64,000 nucleotides of DNA from CAVUFH01 sp963740835 (GTDB lineage: Bacteria; Actinomycetota; Acidimicrobiia; IMCC26256; PALSA-610). Both the position numbers and the translations under genes were made by a program. Shown here one piece after another: positions 53,734 to 62,563 of the stretch (its first letter is position 1; every line of letters starts with the position of its first letter). Location: contig CAVUFH010000003.1 in assembly GCA_963740835.1 (NCBI GenBank), positions 1,364,001-1,428,000 on the forward strand, written 5' to 3'. The notes below the pieces were generated by a model that was not told the DNA's origin, searched no databases, and saw only the letters and a program-made list of their open reading frames with translations.

Positions 53734-54162
53734 ATGACGGACGCAGCCGGATCGGTCGGCGACCTGGTCGAACTGCACGCGCTCTGCGCTCGGTACATGG
53801 CGTACACGAGCCAGTTCGTCGAGGGCCGCTGGCTCGACGTCTTCACCCCCGACGTCGAGTACTCCGCGTTCGGGACGCCGTACACGCTCGATCGCTTCCC
53901 CGCGTTGCTGGCGGCGGCGCCGCGCGGCCAGTTCATCGGCAACATGCCCGTGGTCGAGCTCGACGGTGACCGCGCCACCGGCATGCAGCACTTCATCTTC
54001 GTGGATCAGCAGACCCACGCCATGCGGTTGGGTTGGTACAACGACGAGTACGTCCGCACCGACGCCGGTTGGCGCATCCGCCGGCGCTCGACGACGTTCA
54101 TGCGCAAGCACGGCGGCTTCGACTCGGGGCGCCAGCACGACCCGCTCGGTGACCCGAGCTGA
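53734..54162 (+). CDS. SnoaL-like (NTF2-fold) protein
   Basis: The 142-residue protein has the SnoaL pattern of an alpha+beta barrel: LVELHALCARYMAYTSQFVEGRWLDVFTPDVEYSAFG, MQHFIFVDQQTHAMRLGWYND and WRIRRRSTTFMRKHG. NTF2-fold members of catabolic clusters act as hydratases, isomerases or ligand binders; this one has no proven function. GGGAG precedes the ATG. Its stop is directly followed by the next ATG with no gap. Confidence 0.88.
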   Translation: MTDAAGSVGDLVELHALCARYMAYTSQFVEGRWLDVFTPDVEYSAFGTPYTLDRFPALLAAAPRGQFIGNMPVVELDGDRATGMQHFIFVDQQTHAMRLGWYNDEYVRTDAGWRIRRRSTTFMRKHGGFDSGRQHDPLGDPS

Positions 54163-55401
54163 ATGGAGTCCGCGGTGAGAGAGCTCCCGAACATCGTCAG
54201 CGTCGACGACCACGTGGTCGAGCCGCCGCACCTGTGGCAGGACCGCTTGCCGGCGCGGATGCGCGAGAAAGGCCCTCGTGTCGAGCGGGCGCGCTGGGGT
54301 GACTTCTCACTCGCGGCCGGCGCGTCGTACAAGCAGGAGATGACCGAAGACGGCGCGTGGGGCGACTACTGGGTCTACGAGGACCGGCTCATCTACGTAC
54401 ACAAGCGTCACGTCGCCATCCCGCTCGACGCGACGCCCGAAGGCGACCCCAGTCGGTTCGACCGCTCCAAGATGTTCATCGGTGCGCTCACGTACGACGA
54501 GATGCGGCCCGGCTGCTACGAGCCGAAGGCGCGCGTCGAAGACCTCGCACTCACCGGTGTCGACGGATCGATCGCGTTCCCGACGTTCCCGCGCTTCTGC
54601 GGCCAGACCTTCATGGAAGGCGAAGACCACGAGCTCGGGCTCGAGTGCGTGCGCGCGTACAACGACTTCATGATCGACGAGTGGTGTGCGGACTCCGACG
54701 GACACCTGATCCCGCTCTGTCTCATTCCCCTGTGGGACGTCGACCTCGCGGTGGCCGAGGTGACGCGCAATGCCGCGCGCGGTGCCCGTGCCATCTGCTT
54801 CAGCGAGATCCCGACGCACCTCGGTCTCCCGAGCATCCACACCGGCTACTGGGACCCGCTGTTCGCGGTGTGCGACGAGACCGGTACGACGTTGTGCATG
54901 CACATCGGGTCGTCGTCGAAGATGCCGGCCGCGTCTCCGGATGCGCCGCCGTCAACCGACATCATGCTGTCGTGCAACAACTCGATGGCGTCGCTCGCGG
55001 ATTTCTTGTTCTCGGGCGTGCTCGTTCGGTACCCGGAGTTGAAGCTGGCGTACTCCGAGGGTCAGATCGGTTGGATCCCTTACGCGCTCGAACGGGCCGA
55101 CAACACCTGGGAGTACCACTCGAACTGGACCCACGCGAAGGAAACGATCCCCGAACCGCCGTCCACCTACTACCGCGGCCGCGTCTTCGGCTGCTTCACG
55201 AATGACGTGCACGGGATGGCGTCGATCGACGCCGTCGGCGAGGACAACATCTGCTTCGAGACCGACTACCCGCACACCGACACGACGTGGCCGTTCGCGC
55301 GCGAGGAGGTCGAGCGCATGACCGCGGGGTTGACCGACGAGCAGCTCTACAAGGTGCTCCGCGGCAACGCGATCCGCATGCTCGACCTCGATCGCGTCTA
55401 A
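54163..55401 (+). CDS. Amidohydrolase-2 family metal-dependent hydrolase
   Basis: The 412-residue enzyme is of the PF04909 (decarboxylase/amidohydrolase-2) type: it opens with IVSVDDHVVEPPHLW (DxH metal ligands), continues with TLCMHIGSSSKMP, and ends with ICFETDYPHTDTTWPFAREE holding the Asp and His. Members include aminocarboxymuconate decarboxylase-like and hydrolytic enzymes of steroid and aromatic routes. It starts on the base after the SnoaL stop, so the two form one unit, and is convergent with the TetR gene (4-bp overlap). Confidence 0.9.
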   Translation: MESAVRELPNIVSVDDHVVEPPHLWQDRLPARMREKGPRVERARWGDFSLAAGASYKQEMTEDGAWGDYWVYEDRLIYVHKRHVAIPLDATPEGDPSRFDRSKMFIGALTYDEMRPGCYEPKARVEDLALTGVDGSIAFPTFPRFCGQTFMEGEDHELGLECVRAYNDFMIDEWCADSDGHLIPLCLIPLWDVDLAVAEVTRNAARGARAICFSEIPTHLGLPSIHTGYWDPLFAVCDETGTTLCMHIGSSSKMPAASPDAPPSTDIMLSCNNSMASLADFLFSGVLVRYPELKLAYSEGQIGWIPYALERADNTWEYHSNWTHAKETIPEPPSTYYRGRVFGCFTNDVHGMASIDAVGEDNICFETDYPHTDTTWPFAREEVERMTAGLTDEQLYKVLRGNAIRMLDLDRV

Positions 55402-56075
55402 CCCTGGAGGCCGTGGAGACAGAACTCCCAGGACTCCTCGGCGGTCACCTGCCGGCGCGCGTCGGTCGCGAGGCGGTTCCCGAGCCAGCTGTACATCACC
55501 GTCTGCTGCATGAGGGTCGCGGCGTGCCGAGGGTCCTTCACCTCGATGGCGCCCGCGGCGACCGCGGCGTCGAGCAGCTCCACGAGCAGGCGCGAGATCG
55601 GCGCCATCGCGGCCTGCACCCGATCGGGGTGCGTGACCGTGAGCTGCACCGAGAACTCGTTGATCGGCCGCCGGTTGTGCGAGCCGCGCTTGCGCGACGC
55701 CGCACCCGGGTCGCACCACTCGTGCAGGCGGACGACATAGGCGTGGAGCCGGTCCATCGGATCCGACTGCGACGCGACCACAGTGTGCAGGTCGTCGGTC
55801 GCCTCGCGGATGGTCTCCTCGAACAGCGCGAGGAGCAGTTCGTCCTTGCCGTCGAAGTACTGGTAGAAGCCGCGCATCGACTGCTTCGAGCGGTCGATGA
55901 CCTCCTGGATCGTGAACTCGGTCGTCCCCTTTTCGTCCATCAACGCGAACGCGGCGTCGAGGAAGCGCTGGATGCGCTGCTCGGCGCGTGACCGCGCCGC
56001 GTTGAGACTGCGGGCGACGGCCCGCTGGCGCCACTCCGGTGCGTTCGGGTCCTCGGCCGCGCCGGTTTCTGTCAT
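55398..56075 (-). CDS. TetR-family transcriptional regulator
   Basis: The 225-residue protein has a TetR N-terminal HTH (RIQRFLDAAFALMDEKGTTEFTIQEVIDRSKQSMRGFYQYFDGKDELLLALFEETI) and a helical ligand-binding C-domain. MTETGAAEDP (ATG 56075) is chosen because the upstream residues are low-complexity. It probably controls the surrounding catabolic genes. The intergenic inverted repeat before it is a candidate autoregulatory site. Confidence 0.93.
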   Translation of the reverse strand: MTETGAAEDPNAPEWRQRAVARSLNAARSRAEQRIQRFLDAAFALMDEKGTTEFTIQEVIDRSKQSMRGFYQYFDGKDELLLALFEETIREATDDLHTVVASQSDPMDRLHAYVVRLHEWCDPGAASRKRGSHNRRPINEFSVQLTVTHPDRVQAAMAPISRLLVELLDAAVAAGAIEVKDPRHAATLMQQTVMYSWLGNRLATDARRQVTAEESWEFCLHGLQG

Positions 56076-56097
56076 GTTCGACCCGCCTTCACGTCGA

Positions 56098-56114
56098 GGC
56101 ACGGTACCAGTGCC
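56098..56114. promoter_or_regulatory. Inverted repeat between the amidohydrolase and TetR genes
   Basis: GGCAC and GTGCC arms flank 7 bp (GGTACCA). It lies just upstream of the tetR-like start and 9 bp beyond the amidohydrolase stop. This 5-7-5 repeat is of the size TetR proteins bind, so it may be an operator, or a weak hairpin at the end of the amidohydrolase gene. Confidence 0.35.
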
Positions 56115-56122
56115 CCGTTCGC

Positions 56123-57346
56123 TCAGTCGCGCTTGTAGACACGGCCGCCCTTCATCACGAAGCGCACGTCCTGGGTCAGCGTGATGTCCTCGGACGGGTC
56201 GCCGGGCACCGCAATGATGTCGGCGAGGAGGCCTTCCGCCAGCCGGCCGCGATCGTCGACGTCGATGAGCTCCGCGCTCACGACCGTGGCCGCCCGCAAC
56301 GCCTGCATCGCTGTCATGCCGCGGTCGACCATCGCCCAGAGCTCCTTCGCGTTCTCACCGTGCGGGATCGCGGGCGCGTCGGTCCCGCAGGCGATCTTCA
56401 CGCCGCGGGCGATCGCCTTGTTCAGCATCGCCCGCGCCTTGGGGAACACCTCGGCCGCCTTCGCCTGGAGCTCGGGCGCGGCACGCGACACGTCGAGACC
56501 TTCCGACAGGTAGCTCGTCGGCACAAGGAACGTGCCGTGCTCCACCATCAGGTCGATCGTCTCGTCGCTCGCGAGCGAACCGTGCTCGATGCAGTCGACG
56601 CCGGCGCGGATGCACGCGCGAATGCCCGCGTCGCCGTGCGCGTGCGCGGCGACCCGGATCCCGGCGCGGTGGGCTTCGTCGACGATTGCGTCGAGCTCTT
56701 CGTCCGAATACTGCTGCGCGCCCGCGAGTCCGCTGTGTGACATGACACCGCCGGACGCCGAGATCTTGATGAGCCGCGCGCCGTACTTGATCTGGTAACG
56801 GACCGCTTTGCGGACTTCGGGCACCCCGTTCGCGATGCCTTCCTCGACGGTGAGGTGCAGGATGTCGGGACTGAACCGCTCGAACATCGTGGGGTCGAGG
56901 TGTCCGCCGGTGGGTGTGATCGCGTGACCCGCCGGCACGATGCGCGGGCCGTCGATCCAGCCGTTGTCGATGGCACGCGAGAGCGCGACGTCGAGCAGGT
57001 AGCCACCGGTCTTGACGAACAGGCCGAGGTTGCGCACAGTGGTGAACCCGGCCTCCAACGTCCGACGGCAGTTCACGATCGCGCGGAGCGTTCGGAACGC
57101 GGGGTCGTCCTGCACGTCGCTGCGGCGGTTCCCGCCGTGCGGGCCGCCCAGCAACATGTTGATCTCCATGTCCATCAACCCGGGCAGCAGCGTCATGTCG
57201 CCGAGGTCGATCTCCGTCGCGCCGTCGGGCACGGCGTCAGGGTTGACCGCAGCGATCCGATCACCGTCGACGACGATCACCGCGGACTTGCGCACTTCAC
57301 CCGCGTCGATGTCGACCCATCGGTCGGCGCGCAGGATGGTGCTCAT
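56123..57346 (-). CDS. Amidohydrolase-family protein with altered HxH site
   Basis: The 407-residue protein has the fold of imidazolonepropionase-like amidohydrolases: LGDMTLLPGLMDM, LIKISASGGVMSHS (Lys), RVAAHAHGDAG and DCIEHGSLAS (His pair) and IACGTDAPAIPHGEN (Asp). At the first metal site the usual HxH is E61-I-N63 (MDMEINMLLGG). The other motifs are intact, so this looks like a divergent metal site rather than random decay. The gene is on the same strand as the small gene and Rieske gene 20 bp further upstream. Confidence 0.9.
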   Translation of the reverse strand: MSTILRADRWVDIDAGEVRKSAVIVVDGDRIAAVNPDAVPDGATEIDLGDMTLLPGLMDMEINMLLGGPHGGNRRSDVQDDPAFRTLRAIVNCRRTLEAGFTTVRNLGLFVKTGGYLLDVALSRAIDNGWIDGPRIVPAGHAITPTGGHLDPTMFERFSPDILHLTVEEGIANGVPEVRKAVRYQIKYGARLIKISASGGVMSHSGLAGAQQYSDEELDAIVDEAHRAGIRVAAHAHGDAGIRACIRAGVDCIEHGSLASDETIDLMVEHGTFLVPTSYLSEGLDVSRAAPELQAKAAEVFPKARAMLNKAIARGVKIACGTDAPAIPHGENAKELWAMVDRGMTAMQALRAATVVSAELIDVDDRGRLAEGLLADIIAVPGDPSEDITLTQDVRFVMKGGRVYKRD

Positions 57347-57365
57347 GCCCGCGCGTCCCGGTGGC

Positions 57366-57710
57366 TCATGGGCGGGGCTCGATGATGAGGTCGAGGTACG
57401 CGGCACCGCTGTCGGGGACGTGCGGCTGCCGCCACGCCTCGACCGGGAACGACGCCATGACGAGCGAGTAGAGGAGCTGCAACAAGCGCTCCGCGTCATC
57501 AGGTAACTCGTCGAGCGGGAACTTGTCGCAGTACGCGATCGCGTCCTCGGCGCGCGGGAAGAACGCGTCGTAGAAGGCCTGGATCTCGTCCATCGAACTC
57601 GACATGCGTTTCGCGAAGCGCTCCCGTTCGGTCGGGAGGCACCATTCCGCGGCGAATGGCTCGAGCTCGGCGAACTCGGCCGGCAGCAGGGCATCGGTCA
57701 CGATCGTCAC
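57366..57710 (-). CDS. Small conserved partner of the Rieske oxygenase, hypothetical
   Basis: The 114-residue protein starts at a GTG overlapping the Rieske stop (GTGA). It contains FAAEWCLPTERERFAKRMSS, IQAFYDAFFPRAEDAIAYCD, FPLDELPDDAERLLQLLYSL and PHVPDSGAAYLDLIIEP. No catalytic motif is visible. Tight coupling suggests a subunit or assembly partner of the oxygenase. Confidence 0.8.
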   Translation of the reverse strand: MTIVTDALLPAEFAELEPFAAEWCLPTERERFAKRMSSSMDEIQAFYDAFFPRAEDAIAYCDKFPLDELPDDAERLLQLLYSLVMASFPVEAWRQPHVPDSGAAYLDLIIEPRP

Positions 57711-58975
57711 ACCCCCGCGTCTTCGCGCTTGTAGTCGTCGACCCAGTCGGCGGCGACCTTGTGCAGGTGCCGGCACAGGATCTCCTGGTCGTTCAACGGG
57801 AACGCCTTGATGACGCGCGACTCGAGCATGATCTGCGTCGCTTCGAGCGTGTTGCCGTCCTGGAGGCTGTACTCCTTGAACGTCACCGCGGCCATCTCCT
57901 GTGCGAGCCGTTCGCGTGCGGTCTTCGCGGGCACGAAGTAGAGGTTCCCTTCGAACACGTGCGTGTTGTGGGACGTCGGCCAGTAGTGATACGTGAGGTA
58001 CCAACTGCGCTCCCAGATCAGGATCACGAAGTTCGGCCACAGCTGGAACGAGTCGAGGCCCCACGGCTTCTTGTTGGCGGGGTTGACACCTGCGGGCAGC
58101 GGATCGGGGCCGAGGTCGGGCGCGTCCCACGGACCGAACAGTCCGCTGCGCGTCACGGTTTCCATCGGCTTGAGCATCTCCGGCGGCATCTTCCATCCGC
58201 GGCCGCCGTACGTCGTCACCATGCGGTGCGGACCTTCGATCTCGTAGTGCAAACCCTCGAAGCCGGCGGCCTGTACTTCGGGCCGCGCCGATACCGGCGA
58301 CTGCTTCGCGTGCAGGATCGGTGCGTGGTAGAACTCCTGGAAGGCGTCCATGAACAGCTTCCAGTTGCTGCCGACCTCGGCGCGGTAGAAGAAGCGCTCC
58401 GTCATCGCGTCGAACGGATAGCCGTCCATCGCGGTGATCATCGGCCCGAGGAAGTCGGTCAGGGTCTGGCTCGGTTCACCGAGGTGGATGAAGACGAAGC
58501 CCGACCACACGTCGCAGTGCACGGGTACGAGCCCGTAGTCCTCCTTGGCGAGGTCGAAGAACTCCTGCTCCTGTTGCACGTACGAGCAGGCGCCGTCGAG
58601 CTCGTACTTCCAACCGTGGTACTTGCACACGAACTGGCGGCAGCTGCCGCTCGTCTCTTCGCGCGGGAAATCGGTCCACACCAGCTTGTTGCCGCGGTGG
58701 CGGCAGATGTTGTGGAACGCGCGCACCTCGTCGTCCATGCCTCGCACGACCACGATCGACGTGTTGGCGACCGCGATCTCCTTGGTGAAGTAGCTGCCCT
58801 TGCGGGGGAGCTGCTCGACCCGGCCGACGTTGAGCCACGAGCGCTTGAAGATCGCCTCCCGCTCGAGCTCGTAGAACTCGGGCGAGATGGAGTCCTCGTA
58901 CGACATCGGCGCAGTGCCGAGCTCGGGGTAGTGGGCAGTCCAGCTGCCCTCGGCGGGCTTTTCGACGTTGACCAT
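57707..58975 (-). CDS. Rieske non-heme iron oxygenase alpha subunit, KshA/ring-hydroxylating type
   Basis: The 422-residue oxygenase has the Rieske cluster C91-x-H93 and C117-x2-H120 separated by 23 residues (more than the usual 15-18), and a mononuclear iron site in FQEFYHAPILHA (H217, H222). It opens with MVNVEKPAEGSW and PEFYELEREAIFKRSWLNVGRVEQLP. It is probably the terminal component of a monooxygenase or dioxygenase that works with the KshB-like reductase 3 kb away. It is followed by its small partner. Confidence 0.93.
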   Translation of the reverse strand: MVNVEKPAEGSWTAHYPELGTAPMSYEDSISPEFYELEREAIFKRSWLNVGRVEQLPRKGSYFTKEIAVANTSIVVVRGMDDEVRAFHNICRHRGNKLVWTDFPREETSGSCRQFVCKYHGWKYELDGACSYVQQEQEFFDLAKEDYGLVPVHCDVWSGFVFIHLGEPSQTLTDFLGPMITAMDGYPFDAMTERFFYRAEVGSNWKLFMDAFQEFYHAPILHAKQSPVSARPEVQAAGFEGLHYEIEGPHRMVTTYGGRGWKMPPEMLKPMETVTRSGLFGPWDAPDLGPDPLPAGVNPANKKPWGLDSFQLWPNFVILIWERSWYLTYHYWPTSHNTHVFEGNLYFVPAKTARERLAQEMAAVTFKEYSLQDGNTLEATQIMLESRVIKAFPLNDQEILCRHLHKVAADWVDDYKREDAGV

Positions 58976-58978
58976 CCC

Positions 58979-59632
58979 TTACTCCTGTGAATCGGGCTGC
59001 GAAGGTGCCGCGGCCGGCGCGAGGTCGGCGTCGAGCTCGACGCCGAAGCTGTTGAACGCCATCGCGAGGCAGGTGTACGTCCCGACGACGAACACGAGCT
59101 CGACGAGCTGCCGCTCGTCGAGATGCTCGGCCAAGCGAGCCCAGGTCGGGTCGTCGATGCGATAGGTGTCGACGAGCTGGTCGGTCGCGGCGAGGAGATC
59201 GACTTCGAGCGGCGACCACCGTTTGGCGCCGGCGATGTCGGCGTCCGCGCCGGTACCACCGCCGAGCGCGTCGACCTCGTCCGGCGTGACGCCGTAGCGG
59301 AGCGCGAGGCGAGCATGTTGCGCCCACTCGTATTCCGAATGCGTACGCGACGCGACGCGCAGCACGATGAGCTCGCGGTGACGCGGCGCCAGCGTCGGGT
59401 CGAACAGCAGCACGCCGTTGTACGCGAGGAACGGTCCGGCGAGGTGCGCGTGGCGCAACAACGTGCCGATCGCGTTCGGAACCGGCAGCGCGTCCGGGCC
59501 GGTCGAGAGGAATCGCTCGGCGACCGCCGGGAAACCGACGCGCACCGCGGTGCAGGTGTCGTCGTCCCACTGCTCGCGCGGCAGTGGAGTCAGGCGCGGC
59601 GCGCCCGCGTCGGCCACCGGTGCATCGGTCAC
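58979..59632 (-). CDS. Carboxymuconolactone-decarboxylase-family protein
   Basis: The 217-residue protein has the CMD/AhpD-like helical bundle: LLRHAHLAGPFLAYNGVLLFDPTLAPRHRELIVLRVASRTHSEYEWAQHARLALRYGVTPDEVDAL. The region where AhpD-type enzymes carry CxxC here has SEYEWAQH, so it is not a peroxidase-type member. The GTG start overlaps the SDR stop (GTGA). It may act on a lactone intermediate of the pathway. Confidence 0.9.
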   Translation of the reverse strand: MTDAPVADAGAPRLTPLPREQWDDDTCTAVRVGFPAVAERFLSTGPDALPVPNAIGTLLRHAHLAGPFLAYNGVLLFDPTLAPRHRELIVLRVASRTHSEYEWAQHARLALRYGVTPDEVDALGGGTGADADIAGAKRWSPLEVDLLAATDQLVDTYRIDDPTWARLAEHLDERQLVELVFVVGTYTCLAMAFNSFGVELDADLAPAAAPSQPDSQE

Positions 59633-60372
59633 AGGTACCAGCCGCCGTTGACACCGATGCTCTGGCCGGTGATGTATCCCGCATCTTCGGAGCAGAGGAA
59701 CGCGCACGCGGCACCGATGTCGTCGGGAGTGCCGGCCCGGCGGACAGGTGTGCGCGCCGCGACGGCTTCGATGCTCGGGAGGTCGCCGCGCGCTTCGGCG
59801 CGGCGCGCCATCGGTGTGTCGATGAAACCGGGCGGGATCGTGTTCACGGTGATGCCGTTGGGTGCGTACTCCACCGCCAGCGCCTTGGTCAGTCCGATCA
59901 CGCCGCCCTTGCTCGCGACGTAGTGCGCCATGCGCGCCGCGCCGGACTGCGCGCTCGACGACGAGATCGTGACGATGCGGCCCCAGCCCGCCGCGAGCAT
60001 GTCGGGCACGGCGGCCTGCAGGCAGTTGAAGGTCCCGGTGAGGTTGACGGCGAGCATGCGCTCCCACGTCTCGAGGGCGATGTCGGTGAACGGACAGAAC
60101 TCGTCGATGCCTGCGCTGGTGACCATGATCTCGACCGGGCCGAACTCGCCGCGCACCTTCTGCAGCGCGGCGTCGACCGCGGCGCGGTCGGACACGTCCG
60201 CCGCCAGGCCGAGCGCGCGTCCGTCGCCCGCGCCGATCTCGTCGGCGGCGCGTCCGGACGCGTCGCCGTCCAGATCGAGCAGCGCGACCCGGTGGCCGCG
60301 GGCCGCGAGATGCCGGCCCACGGCGAGCCCCATCCCGGATCCGGCTCCGGTCACGACGGCGACACGTTCCAC
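59629..60372 (-). CDS. Short-chain dehydrogenase/reductase
   Basis: The 247-residue SDR has the cofactor motif VVTGAGSGMGLAVG, the D-x-D-type acidic site LLDLDGDAS (prefers NAD), the catalytic Ser in TISSSSAQ, the YxxxK in AHYVASKGG and the C-terminal GQSIGVNGGW. It probably oxidises a ring or side-chain alcohol. The GTG at 60372 is preceded by GAGGGG. It is divergent from the LLM gene and heads the SDR, CMD, Rieske, small-partner run. Confidence 0.92.
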   Translation of the reverse strand: MERVAVVTGAGSGMGLAVGRHLAARGHRVALLDLDGDASGRAADEIGAGDGRALGLAADVSDRAAVDAALQKVRGEFGPVEIMVTSAGIDEFCPFTDIALETWERMLAVNLTGTFNCLQAAVPDMLAAGWGRIVTISSSSAQSGAARMAHYVASKGGVIGLTKALAVEYAPNGITVNTIPPGFIDTPMARRAEARGDLPSIEAVAARTPVRRAGTPDDIGAACAFLCSEDAGYITGQSIGVNGGWYL

Positions 60373-60440
60373 GGTTCCCCTCCCCCAACGGTGCACCGGC
60401 TGCGGGTCGAGTGGCCCGCACCGCTCCCGAAAGTATGGTG

Positions 60441-60454
60441 GGTTCCCGGAAACC
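60441..60454. promoter_or_regulatory. Imperfect inverted repeat in the SDR/LLM divergent region
   Basis: GGTTCCCGGAAACC is a 14-bp near-palindrome with two mismatched positions. It contains CGGAAA, the half-site seen at 53646-53672, which may indicate one regulator. Significance is uncertain. Confidence 0.3.
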
Positions 60455-60549
60455 GCGCAAGGCACTCGCGAAAAACGAGAACGTCATTGCCGCTTGCGTG
60501 GCCGGCCGTTAGGGTCGCCTCGAAACGGGCGGGCAGAAGGAGGACGGCG

Positions 60550-61503
60550 ATGCGGATCGGCCTGATGATCGGCCCGGAGCGGGGTCGCTACCGCGAGAAG
60601 GTGCCGAAGCTCGTCGCGGACGCGAAAGCGGCCGAGGCGGCCGGCTTCGCGTCGGTCTGGGTGCCGCAGATCCCCGACGACTTCGACGGGCTCACCGCGG
60701 TCGCGCTCATGGGCGCGGCGACGAACCGGATCGAGCTCGGCACCGCGGTCATGCCAATCCAGACCCGGCACCCGGTGGCGATGGCGCAACAGGCACTCGC
60801 GAACCAGGCGGTGTGCGAAGGCCGCTTCACGCTCGGGGTCGGGCCGTCGCACCACTGGATCGTCGAGGACATGCTCGGCCTCCCGTACGACAAGCCCGCG
60901 CGGCAAGTGCGCGACTACCTCGAGGTGCTGACGGCCGCGCTCGCCGGGCCCGGTCGCATCGACGTGGAGAATGACTCCTACCGCGTGCACAACGCGATCG
61001 ACGTCACCGACATCGCGCCCACGCCGGTCCTGGTCGCCGCGCTGGCACCGGTGATGCTGCGCATTGCCGGTGAGCTCGCCGACGGCACGATCCTCTGGAT
61101 GGCTGACGAGCGCGCAATCGGCGACCACGTGGTGCCTCGCCTCACGAAGGCGGCCAGTGAAGCCGGGAAGCCGAGCCCACGCGTCGTCGCCGGCGTCCCC
61201 GTCGCGGTGTGCGGGAACGACGAAGTCGACGACGCACGCATCTGGGCCAACCGGGCGCTCGGACACGCCGAATACTCGCCGAATTATCAACGGTTGCTCG
61301 AGCACGGGGACGCGACCGATGTCGGCGATCTCTTGGCCGGGGGCGACGACGCCGCGGTGGTGGAACGGTTGCAGGCGTTCCGCGATGCCGGGGTCACCGA
61401 CCTCGCGGTGCGCGTGCTCCCCTTGGGTCCGGATCGGGCCGCCCGCATCGAGTCCCGGAATCGCACCGAGGCGTTCCTCGCCTCACTGTGCCCCGACCTC
61501 TGA
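60550..61503 (+). CDS. LLM-class F420-type oxidoreductase
   Basis: The 317-residue luciferase-like TIM-barrel protein opens with MRIGLMIGPERGRYREKVPKL and has FASVWVPQIPDDFDGLTAVALMGAATNRIELGTAVMPIQTRHPVAMAQQALA, GRFTLGVGPSHHWIVEDMLG and VLVAALAPVMLRIAGELADG. These match F420-dependent or FMN-dependent LLM oxidoreductases of Actinomycetota. AGAAGGAGG precedes the ATG at 60550. It would perform a redox step in the pathway. It is divergent from the SDR. Confidence 0.93.
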   Translation: MRIGLMIGPERGRYREKVPKLVADAKAAEAAGFASVWVPQIPDDFDGLTAVALMGAATNRIELGTAVMPIQTRHPVAMAQQALANQAVCEGRFTLGVGPSHHWIVEDMLGLPYDKPARQVRDYLEVLTAALAGPGRIDVENDSYRVHNAIDVTDIAPTPVLVAALAPVMLRIAGELADGTILWMADERAIGDHVVPRLTKAASEAGKPSPRVVAGVPVAVCGNDEVDDARIWANRALGHAEYSPNYQRLLEHGDATDVGDLLAGGDDAAVVERLQAFRDAGVTDLAVRVLPLGPDRAARIESRNRTEAFLASLCPDL

Positions 61504-61505
61504 CG

Positions 61506-62534
61506 TCAGGCGTCGTAGTCGACGACCACTTCGGCGCTGGTCGGCACGGCTTGGCACGTCAGGATCCAGCCTTCCTCGACTTCGTCGACCGACAGCGCGT
61601 TGTTGACGCGCATCGCAACCGCGCCCTGGTCGAGGTGGGCCATGCAGGTCGCGCAGCTGCCCGCTTCGCACGAGAACGGTGGCTGCAGTCCGCCGCGACG
61701 CGCGGCTTCGAGGATCGTGTCGCCGGGTTGGTAGCGCAGCGCGTGCTTGCGCCGGTCTAAACGGATCACGAGCCTCTCAGTGACCGACGGCTCGGCCGCC
61801 TCATCGTCGCGTTCGCCGACCGGCGGGACCTCGAACCGCTCGATGAACACCTGTTCCGAGTTGACCCCACCGTGCGCGAGGCCCGCGGTGACCACATCCA
61901 TGTACGGACCTGGCCCGCAGACGTAGAAGTCCGCGAGGGCGAGGCCTTCCACCAACGCCGCGCAACGCGCCGCATCGAGCAAGCCGTGCTCGGAGTCGAG
62001 GTGACGATGGACCGTCAACCGGCCGTCCGAGGTGGCGCGGAGCCGCTCCAGCTCGTCGCCGAAGATGACGGAGTCATTGCTGCGGTTGGCGTACACGAGC
62101 ATGATCGGGCGCCGCGTGGTCGTGAGTGCGGTCTTGATGATCGACACCACCGGCGTGATCCCGCTGCCCCCGGCGAACGCGACGATGGGCGTGTCGGAAT
62201 CCCGCAGCACGAACAGCCCTGTCGGGCGCATCACGTCGATGGTCTCGCCGGGTGCGAGAGCGTCGTTCATCCAGTTCGACATCCGGCCCCCCGGCACGCG
62301 CTTGACGGTCGTGGTCAGCGGATCGCCAACGTCGGGCGAGCTCGACATCGAGTAGCAGCGGACCACCTGCTCGCCGTCGATCTCGGCACGGAAGGTGCAG
62401 AACTGCCCGGCCGAATACGCGAACGTGGCGGTGAGCGCGGGCGGCACGTCGAGGACGAACGACCGGGTGTCGGCGGTCTCGTCGACGACGGCGACGACCG
62501 GGAGCGCGTGGTAGGTGTGGTCGGGCAGCAGCAT
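61506..62534 (-). CDS. KshB-like ferredoxin reductase with C-terminal 2Fe-2S domain
   Basis: The 342-residue reductase contains an FAD domain (VVRCYSMSSSP), NAD-binding elements (VAFAGGSGITPVVSIIK, FYVCGPGPYMDVV) and a C-terminal plant-type 2Fe-2S domain (SCEAGSCATCMAHL, plus the later Cys in WILTCQA). It passes electrons to Rieske oxygenases such as the one at 57.7 kb. MLLPDHTYH (62534), preceded by GGGGA, is preferred because a promoter (TTGCAG at 62586-62591, TATCAT at 62564-62569) sits just upstream; ATG 62576 or TTG 62591 would be partly upstream of that transcript. Confidence 0.9.
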   Translation of the reverse strand: MLLPDHTYHALPVVAVVDETADTRSFVLDVPPALTATFAYSAGQFCTFRAEIDGEQVVRCYSMSSSPDVGDPLTTTVKRVPGGRMSNWMNDALAPGETIDVMRPTGLFVLRDSDTPIVAFAGGSGITPVVSIIKTALTTTRRPIMLVYANRSNDSVIFGDELERLRATSDGRLTVHRHLDSEHGLLDAARCAALVEGLALADFYVCGPGPYMDVVTAGLAHGGVNSEQVFIERFEVPPVGERDDEAAEPSVTERLVIRLDRRKHALRYQPGDTILEAARRGGLQPPFSCEAGSCATCMAHLDQGAVAMRVNNALSVDEVEEGWILTCQAVPTSAEVVVDYDA

Positions 62535-62563
62535 CTGCGATCCCCGGTCGGGCGGATCGAGCG

